Shown one piece after another: positions 33,231-37,509 of a stretch of DNA of 37,509 nucleotides. A program made the translations under genes and the position numbers. The notes under the pieces are model-generated. The model saw only the letters and a program-made list of their open reading frames with translations. It searched no databases and was not told the origin of the DNA. Positions within the stretch are counted from its first letter, which is position 1. Each line of letters begins with the position of its first letter. The DNA comes from Nitrososphaerota archaeon (lineage in GTDB: Archaea > Thermoproteota > Nitrososphaeria_A > Caldarchaeales > JAVZCJ01). The DNA lies in the NCBI GenBank assembly GCA_038817485.1, contig JAWAZL010000015.1:1-37509 (forward strand). Reading direction: 5' to 3'.

Positions 33231-33332
33231 AATATTTATAACTTTGATATTCTAATCTAAAATTTAATAAATGATTTCTTCATGTAATCTCAAAAGTTTA
33301 TTTTTTAATTAATCAAAATATTTTAATAATAC

Positions 33333-34931
33333 ATGAGAAGAAAAAGTATAGAGAATGGTAAAACCAAAATTGTTGCTTTAGTTAATGGAAGAATTTTTTC
33401 TTTACCAAATATTAAAAAATCTTTTGAAGCATTAATTATAAAGAATAAAAGGATAATCTATATAGGATCTAATAAAGAAGTTTTAAGAAGAATAAGTAAA
33501 ATAAAAAATGTAAAAATTATTAATTTAAAAGGAAAAACAGTTTTGCCTGGATTAATAGATACTCATGTTCATTTATCTTCTTTGGGTATTCTTTTAAAAC
33601 AATTAAACTTAAGAAATGTTTCATCGATAAAAGAATTGATTGAAAAAATTAAACTTAAAGCTAAATCTAAACCAGGAAAATTAATTATTGGAATAGGCTG
33701 GGATCAAGAAAAATTTAAAGAAAAAAGAATTCCAACAAGATGGGATTTAGATAAAGCAAGTAAAAATAATCCAATTTTAATAATTAGAGTTTGCGGTCAC
33801 TTAGGAGTAGTTAATTCATTTGTTTTGAACAAATTAAATTTAGAAAAAATCTATGAAAAATATGAACAATATATAGAATTCAATGAAAAAGGAGAATGTA
33901 CAGGGATATTTAAAGAAAAAGCATTAGAAGAATTATTAAATAAATTGCTTAAATATTCAGTTAAAGAAATTGAAGAAATATTAAGTATAGCAATTAAAGA
34001 AGCTTTAAAAAATGGATTAACTTGTATTCATTTTTTATCATGTGAACCAATTGAATTTAAAGCTTTAGAAAGCCTTCTAAAAAATGAAAAACTCCCAATA
34101 AGAATAAGAACATACATTGATGCAAAATATATAGATTCTATACCTAAGCCTTTAATAATAAATGATAAATTAAAATTAATGGGCATAAAAATTTTACTTG
34201 ATGGATCATTAGGAGCTAGAACAGCTAAATTGTATGAACCATATTCTGATAATCCAAAAACAAGAGGAACATTATTGTATAATGAAGAAGAGCTTAAAAA
34301 TTTAATTTTAAAAGCTAAAAAGAGAAAGCTTCAATTAGCAATTCATGCTATAGGAGATGAGGCAATAGATAAAGCATTAAATATTATTGAAAAAGTTTAT
34401 GGAAAAAAAGCAAAAGATTTTAGAATTAGAATAGAGCATGCATCATTATTAAATAAAGAAATAATAGAAAAAATGAAGAAAATTGGAATAATAGCTTCAA
34501 TTCAACCACATTTTGTAATTTCAGATTTTTGGGCAGTAAAAAGACTTGGAGAAAAAAGGTCAAAATATCTATATCCATTTAAAACACTTTTTAAGAAAGG
34601 CATAGTATTAACTGGCGGATCAGATTGTCCGGTAGAGCCAATAAATCCATTTTCAGGAATTTATGCAGCAGTTACTAGAGGGAGAAATGAAAAAATAGAA
34701 TTATATAAATATACAAAAAATGAAAAATTAAAATTAGAAGAAGCAATAAAGCTTTATACAATAAATGCAGCGTATGCCTCTTTTGATGAAAATAATATAG
34801 GAAGTTTAGAAAAAGGGAAATATGCTGATTTTATAGTACTTTCAGAAAATCCATTTGAAAAAACTATAGAAAAAATGAAGGATATTAAAATAGAGAAAGT
34901 ATTTATTAATGGAGAAATTGTTTATGAATAA
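33333..34931 (+). CDS. Amidohydrolase superfamily metal-dependent hydrolase (Amidohydro_3, YtcJ-like)
   Basis: A 532-aa cytosolic hydrolase. The metal motif H78-x-H80 is in LPGLIDTHVHL. Later blocks match the Amidohydro_3 type: GIGWDQEKFKE near 113, LDGSLGARTAKLYEPYSD near 285, LAIHAIGDEAIDKAL near 337, RIEHASLL near 363, SIQPHFV near 388, and TGGSDCPVEPINPFSGIYAAVTRG near 427 with the catalytic-site Asp. The final PGSLEKGKYADFIVL-like segment (IGSLEKGKYADFIVL) is the typical C-terminal barrel strand. Substrates in this family include N-substituted formamides and cyclic amides; here it is unknown. A hydantoin- or amide-directed role would fit the racemase and M20 genes, but that is inference. 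It is monocistronic. Confidence 0.88.
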   Translation: MRRKSIENGKTKIVALVNGRIFSLPNIKKSFEALIIKNKRIIYIGSNKEVLRRISKIKNVKIINLKGKTVLPGLIDTHVHLSSLGILLKQLNLRNVSSIKELIEKIKLKAKSKPGKLIIGIGWDQEKFKEKRIPTRWDLDKASKNNPILIIRVCGHLGVVNSFVLNKLNLEKIYEKYEQYIEFNEKGECTGIFKEKALEELLNKLLKYSVKEIEEILSIAIKEALKNGLTCIHFLSCEPIEFKALESLLKNEKLPIRIRTYIDAKYIDSIPKPLIINDKLKLMGIKILLDGSLGARTAKLYEPYSDNPKTRGTLLYNEEELKNLILKAKKRKLQLAIHAIGDEAIDKALNIIEKVYGKKAKDFRIRIEHASLLNKEIIEKMKKIGIIASIQPHFVISDFWAVKRLGEKRSKYLYPFKTLFKKGIVLTGGSDCPVEPINPFSGIYAAVTRGRNEKIELYKYTKNEKLKLEEAIKLYTINAAYASFDENNIGSLEKGKYADFIVLSENPFEKTIEKMKDIKIEKVFINGEIVYE

Positions 34932-34958
34932 TCCCTTACTCTATATAGTTTAAAAGCC

Positions 34959-34974
34959 TATTCGATTTTTCGAA
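34959..34974 (-). repeat. Repeat arm, exact inverse of 35936-35951
   Basis: TATTCGATTTTTCGAA; its reverse complement recurs exactly at 35936-35951, 993 bp outer to outer. The core TCGA-N4-TCGA is itself self-complementary. Together the pair encloses the 79-aa gene and the structured non-coding region. Confidence 0.55.
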
Positions 34975-35062
34975 CATTCTTATCCATTTTTAATCGTTCC
35001 AACTAATTATGAGTAAAACTTATATGGTAAAACTTTTAAGTTAAACAGTATACTTATATTTC

Positions 35063-35302
35063 ATGAAAAGTGAGAGGGGGACTATAAATAAAGATATTCT
35101 TAAAAATGTAGTGAAAATTGCTAAATCGAATCCAAGGATAGCTTTTTACTCTCCCATATCATCTGCAGTTTTTAATTATATCAAAAGCGTTACACCAAGA
35201 TATAGTATAAGTAATGAGATTGCTAAAATTGTTGAAAAAGAATTATCTAGAAAATATCCTAAATTAGTTAATGAAGTTAAAAAATTATTAAGGAAAAAAT
35301 AG
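35063..35302 (+). CDS. 79-aa basic protein, unknown
   Basis: A small, lysine-rich protein (MKSERGTINKDILKNVVKIAKSN at the front, ending KYPKLVNEVKKLLRKK). The middle (SPISSAVFNYIKSVTPRYSISNEIAKIVEKELSRKYP) has a strand-like SIS followed by a long amphipathic helix, which recalls ribbon-helix-helix DNA-binding proteins, but I see no clear RHH match. A TATA-like TTATATGG lies at about 35019 and a second TATACTTATATT just before the ATG. No neighbour on the same strand within 130 bp. It sits between copies of the structured repeats, so binding to them is an idea to test, not a finding. No family recognised. Confidence 0.65.
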   Translation: MKSERGTINKDILKNVVKIAKSNPRIAFYSPISSAVFNYIKSVTPRYSISNEIAKIVEKELSRKYPKLVNEVKKLLRKK

Positions 35303-35333
35303 ATCTCCAATTTTTCGTAAATATCAGAATAAT

Positions 35334-35354
35334 CCAATTTTTTGGATACTTAAT
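35334..35354 (+). repeat. Structured repeat copy 1 (CCAA arms)
   Basis: CCAATTTTTTGG then ATACTTAAT; the arms CCAA/TTGG pair across TTTT. Matches the copy at 35771 in arms, length and tail with differences in the middle and one tail base. Confidence 0.55.
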
Positions 35355-35555
35355 TCAATACATAGTGACTTAGTGAAACAACTATACGATTCTCCAACCG
35401 ATTTGTTTAAAATTTCCTTGAAAAATGCTTTTTTAAGGCTTTTCCCTAGGCATATCTACTATTCACCAGCATTTTCAACTTACTAATTCAATAAAGAATG
35501 ATTTAATTTTCTTCTTCTAAAACAATGAATATTGCATTTCAATAAATAATGAAAT

Positions 35556-35576
35556 AGGCAAAAATTGCCTTTTTTT
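35556..35576 (+). terminator. Hairpin plus T-run, intrinsic-terminator-like
   Basis: AGGCAA at 35556-35561, a 3-nt AAA loop, and TTGCCT at 35565-35570, then an unbroken run of T to 35576. It has no adjacent gene: the 79-aa gene ends 253 bp earlier. It could end a read-through transcript or an unannotated small RNA. Confidence 0.45.
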
Positions 35577-35770
35577 AAAAAAAAGAGAATTTTAGATAAA
35601 ACTTCCAAATTTAGATTTTTAATAAAAAGGAAAAATACTCATTAAAAGAAATTTTAATTTTCTTTTAAATTATAAAATGATTAAATAAGAAAAATGAAGA
35701 TATTCAAGAAAATATGATCAAATTAACGTAATATTATCGATTTCCAAAAAATCGAATTTGCTTGATTTCT

Positions 35771-35791
35771 CCAATTAATTGGATACCTAAT
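35771..35791 (+). repeat. Structured repeat copy 2 (CCAA arms)
   Basis: CCAATTAATTGG is a perfect palindrome, followed by ATACCTAAT. Same orientation as the copies at 35334 and 35937. Confidence 0.55.
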
Positions 35792-35935
35792 ATTAAGAAT
35801 ATGTTTTAGTTAAAAAATATATTATGTTTTACCATATACTGTAAAAGGTTTACCTTAAAACATGGCATAACGATTCGATAATCACGATAAGATATTAAAA
35901 TATTATTTTACGACATGGAAAAATAAGAATAAATT

Positions 35936-35957
35936 TTCGAAAAATCGAATACCTATA
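35936..35957 (+). repeat. Structured repeat copy 3 (TCGA arms)
   Basis: TTCGAAAAATCGA then ATACCTATA. The first 16 bases, 35936-35951, are the exact inverse of 34959-34974. It lies just 20 bp beyond the end of thiI. Confidence 0.55.
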
Positions 35958-35977
35958 TAATATAAGGGACTAATATA

Positions 35978-37156
35978 TTATGGTGCTTTATAATAAGTTA
36001 TTTGTTGAAAAGCCTCTTCAATTTCTTTATCTAAATCCATTGCTTTTTCTTCCTCAATTATTTCATTTATTTTCCCTTTTGTTGTAGGGTGCTCAGGAAG
36101 TATATCACAATACCCTACATCTACAGCAGCAATATCATAAATACCTATTTTCTTTGCAAATTCATGTATCATTTCTTTTGACATTCCAGCTAATGGTCTA
36201 TAAACTGGAAGATTTATCGATTGAGATATTACGTATAGATTATCGATTGTTTGAGAAGCTACTTGTCCAACACTTTCTCCAGTTACTATTCCTTTTGCTC
36301 CGATTTTTTCAGAATATTTTTCTGCAATTTTATACATAGTCCTTTTACAATGTAAGCAAATATTTTTTGGAGTTGATTTTTTAATAATTTTTTCCATTAT
36401 TTTTCCAACTTTAACTATAGCTAATTCCATATCTGGGTATAATACATATTCTCTTAATGCTTGGAAAACTTTAATTGCTCTATCTATATTGCAACATCCC
36501 ATAAACGGTGATTGATCTATAAATATTGGATATATTTTACATCCTCTATTCATCATTAACCATGAAGCTATGCAACTATCTGTTCCACCTGAGAAAAGAC
36601 TTACTAAAGGAGTTTGTGCTCCTATTGGATATCCTCCATATCCTTCAAATCTTTCAAAATAAAATAAAGAATATTCTTTATCTATTTCTACTTCAATTAT
36701 AATATCTGGATTTTTTAAATCTACTTTCGTATAAATATTTTTTTCTAAACATTTTTCTAAAATTTTTTTACCTATTAATGAAGAAATTTGCATAGAATTT
36801 AATTCTAATTCTTTATATCTTCTTTTTGTTTCAATTTTAAATTTTTTCCCAGAAACTTTTAAATAAGCTTCCTCCGATATTTTTTCAATAATTTCTTCTA
36901 AATTGCTTGTTTTAATTAAATAAATTGGTGCTGTATATCTCACTCCTGGAATCCTACTAAGAATTTTAGCAATTTCTAAATTATTATTTGCTATAATAAT
37001 TATTCTATCCCATAAAGTTTTTACTTCATTTATATCTATTTTCTTCCATTTTAATCCATTCAATATATTTTTAACAAGTAATTTAATCATTTGCTTTCTT
37101 ACATATTTACTTCTTAATCCTATTTCTGAAAAAGCAATTAAAATTGCACTTTCCAT
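35978..37156 (-). CDS. thiI: tRNA 4-thiouridine sulfurtransferase ThiI
   Basis: Adenylates and thiolates U8 of tRNA; archaeal ThiI may also support other sulfur transfers. The 392-aa protein has an N-terminal ferredoxin-like region, a THUMP domain (about 75-165), and a PP-loop ATPase with SLFSGGTDSCIAS (SGGTDS at 189-194; the usual form is SGGIDS). The family FExGYGGYPIGAQTP block precedes it. Cysteines C267 and C270 form the CxxC of NICLHCKR, which in methanogen ThiI binds an Fe-S cluster and is essential; C221-C222 in FMGCCN may supply a third thiol. There is no rhodanese domain, as usual in archaea, so sulfur source is probably not a persulfide shuttle on ThiI itself. It is monocistronic here. 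Confidence 0.93.
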   Translation of the reverse strand: MESAILIAFSEIGLRSKYVRKQMIKLLVKNILNGLKWKKIDINEVKTLWDRIIIIANNNLEIAKILSRIPGVRYTAPIYLIKTSNLEEIIEKISEEAYLKVSGKKFKIETKRRYKELELNSMQISSLIGKKILEKCLEKNIYTKVDLKNPDIIIEVEIDKEYSLFYFERFEGYGGYPIGAQTPLVSLFSGGTDSCIASWLMMNRGCKIYPIFIDQSPFMGCCNIDRAIKVFQALREYVLYPDMELAIVKVGKIMEKIIKKSTPKNICLHCKRTMYKIAEKYSEKIGAKGIVTGESVGQVASQTIDNLYVISQSINLPVYRPLAGMSKEMIHEFAKKIGIYDIAAVDVGYCDILPEHPTTKGKINEIIEEEKAMDLDKEIEEAFQQITYYKAP

Positions 37157-37509
37157 ATATTATACTCCTATAGTTTTATTCTATTCTAGAATATTTATTT
37201 TTTTTAAAATCTTCGTTATTTTATTTATATTTTTGGAAGTATCTTTAGCGTATCTTCTTCTTTACATTTTATTAAAATATTCATCGATTGTTTTTCATTT
37301 AGACAACTTCAATTTTAAATTCACAATATTTATCTCCTTTTGCAAATACATTTTATTTCTTCACACATGTATATTCTTTTTTATAAATTTCTTCTTTTTT
37401 ATTCAAATTTTTTCTTTATTATTATATATTCTATGATTTAAAAATATTTTCTATTCATAATTTGTTCATAATTGTTTAAAATAGTTTAAAATTTATTTTA
37501 TTTCTTTTT
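37157..37509. other. T-rich non-coding region upstream of thiI
   Basis: The plus strand is mostly T with short runs of A; the only long plus-strand frame is low-complexity Phe/Leu/Ile and is not believed. On the minus strand lies the thiI promoter region (AT-rich, GGAGT site before the ATG) and, further up, the possible V4R-domain relic at 37299-37368. I see nothing else. Confidence 0.5.
37299..37368 (-). pseudogene. Possible frameshifted remnant of a V4R-domain C-terminus
   Basis: Read leftward from 37368 the frame gives MCEEIKCICK; skipping one A in the CAAAAGG run then continues as GDKYCEFKIEVV and a TAA at 37299. The combined pattern C-x-C-K-G-D-x-Y-C-E-F matches the C-terminal cysteine/GD/CEF signature of V4R (4-vinyl reductase-type) small-ligand domains. 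Upstream in both frames stops occur within about 15 codons, so at most 24 residues remain. In such AT-rich DNA chance cannot be excluded, hence low confidence. Confidence 0.25.

Larger units (their letters stand above)
35303..35977. other. 675-bp non-coding region with structured 21-nt repeats
   Basis: No coding frame of useful length occurs on either strand. Three 21-nt elements share one design: a 12-nt self-complementary block (4-nt arm, 4-nt middle, 4-nt arm) followed by ATAC, Y, TAWT-like bases. They lie at 35334-35354 (CCAATTTTTTGG), 35771-35791 (CCAATTAATTGG) and 35937-35957 (TCGAAAAATCGA). A hybrid, CCAA-AAAA-TCGA-AT, is at 35744-35757. A terminator-like hairpin sits at 35556-35576 and a weak AU hairpin at 35642-35668. 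Candidate roles are protein-binding array, origin or decayed element. Confidence 0.5.

Noticed and set aside
34959-35951. A mobile element bounded by 16-bp inverted repeats
   Set aside because: No transposase, no target-site duplication next to either arm, and the arms belong to a wider set of structured repeats within the same region.
37233-37436. Plus-strand 67-aa Phe/Leu/Ile-rich frame
   Set aside because: Low-complexity translation of T-rich DNA upstream of thiI, with no promoter, ribosome site or recognisable family.
1-37509. tRNA, rRNA or CRISPR array
   Set aside because: No GC-rich cloverleaf-like stretch, which would stand out in this AT-rich DNA, and no regularly spaced direct repeats were seen. 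Small C/D-box RNAs cannot be excluded without a dedicated search.

Overview
The window looks like a chromosomal stretch of a very AT-rich archaeon, probably thermophilic. Marker genes are archaeal: an archaeal-type topoisomerase I with a C-terminal zinc-ribbon tail, the archaeal D-aminoacyl-tRNA deacylase (DTD2 type), a COG2521-type methyltransferase, DUF401 and DUF1177 proteins and two PhoU/TrkA_C proteins. Intergenic regions carry archaeal TATA boxes, and several transcripts look leaderless. A two-domain protein disulfide oxidoreductase, Hsp20, and AGA/ATA-biased codons fit a thermophile. A TACK-lineage host is my best guess, but no rRNA is present to prove it. I see no tRNA, rRNA, CRISPR array or transposase.

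Layout. 0-3.8 kb: the end of an unrecognised gene, a 47-aa putative exported peptide, an HD phosphohydrolase, a 55-aa unknown protein and topA. 3.8-8.3 kb: membrane and ion-homeostasis genes (DUF401 permease, MgtE/SLC41-like transporter with a leader ORF, a Thr-rich pilin-signal stalk protein, two overlapping PhoU/TrkA_C genes). 8.3-11.7 kb: an iron operon read leftward (DtxR/IdeR-type repressor, winged-helix/FeoA fusion, FeoB), with a perfect 28-bp palindrome at its promoter. 11.7-16.1 kb: a VTT/DedA-like protein, a small unknown, an M20 homologue with altered metal ligands, then moaE-moaC-moaA. 16.1-21.6 kb: Hsp20, methyltransferase, dtdA, an RNase J-like beta-CASP nuclease, mtnA and an Asp/Glu racemase homologue. 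21.6-25.0 kb: an ECF transporter (S component, a 67-aa two-helix membrane protein, fused double ATPase, EcfT). 25.1-31.5 kb: M20 deacylase plus DUF1177, then a redox run (protein disulfide oxidoreductase, thioredoxin-reductase-like flavoprotein, Mo/W-bisPGD oxidoreductase, small unknown) ending at a convergent ferredoxin. 31.6-37.5 kb: GNAT acetyltransferase, a winged-helix/S-layer-like/EF-hand fusion, an amidohydrolase, a small basic protein, a 675-bp non-coding region with structured repeats, thiI, and a possible V4R-domain gene relic.

How it fits together. The moa genes make the cyclic pyranopterin/molybdopterin precursor needed by the Mo/W enzyme 13 kb away. Iron uptake and its repressor supply iron for the Fe-S proteins here (MoaA, the Mo/W enzyme, ferredoxin, and probably ThiI). 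The ECF transporter, both M20 proteins, the DUF1177 protein, the racemase homologue and the amidohydrolase suggest uptake and hydrolysis of small amide or amino-acid compounds; the substrate is unknown.

The most interesting leads are: the redox run, whose flavoprotein lacks the usual NADPH-phosphate motif and lies near an odd ferredoxin; the cytosolic regulator carrying an S-layer-like domain and an EF-hand loop; the M20 homologue lacking two metal ligands; the extra 67-aa membrane protein in the ECF operon; the 28-bp iron operator; and three 21-nt repeats with a shared architecture upstream of nothing obvious. Functions come from motif recognition by eye; no similarity search was run.
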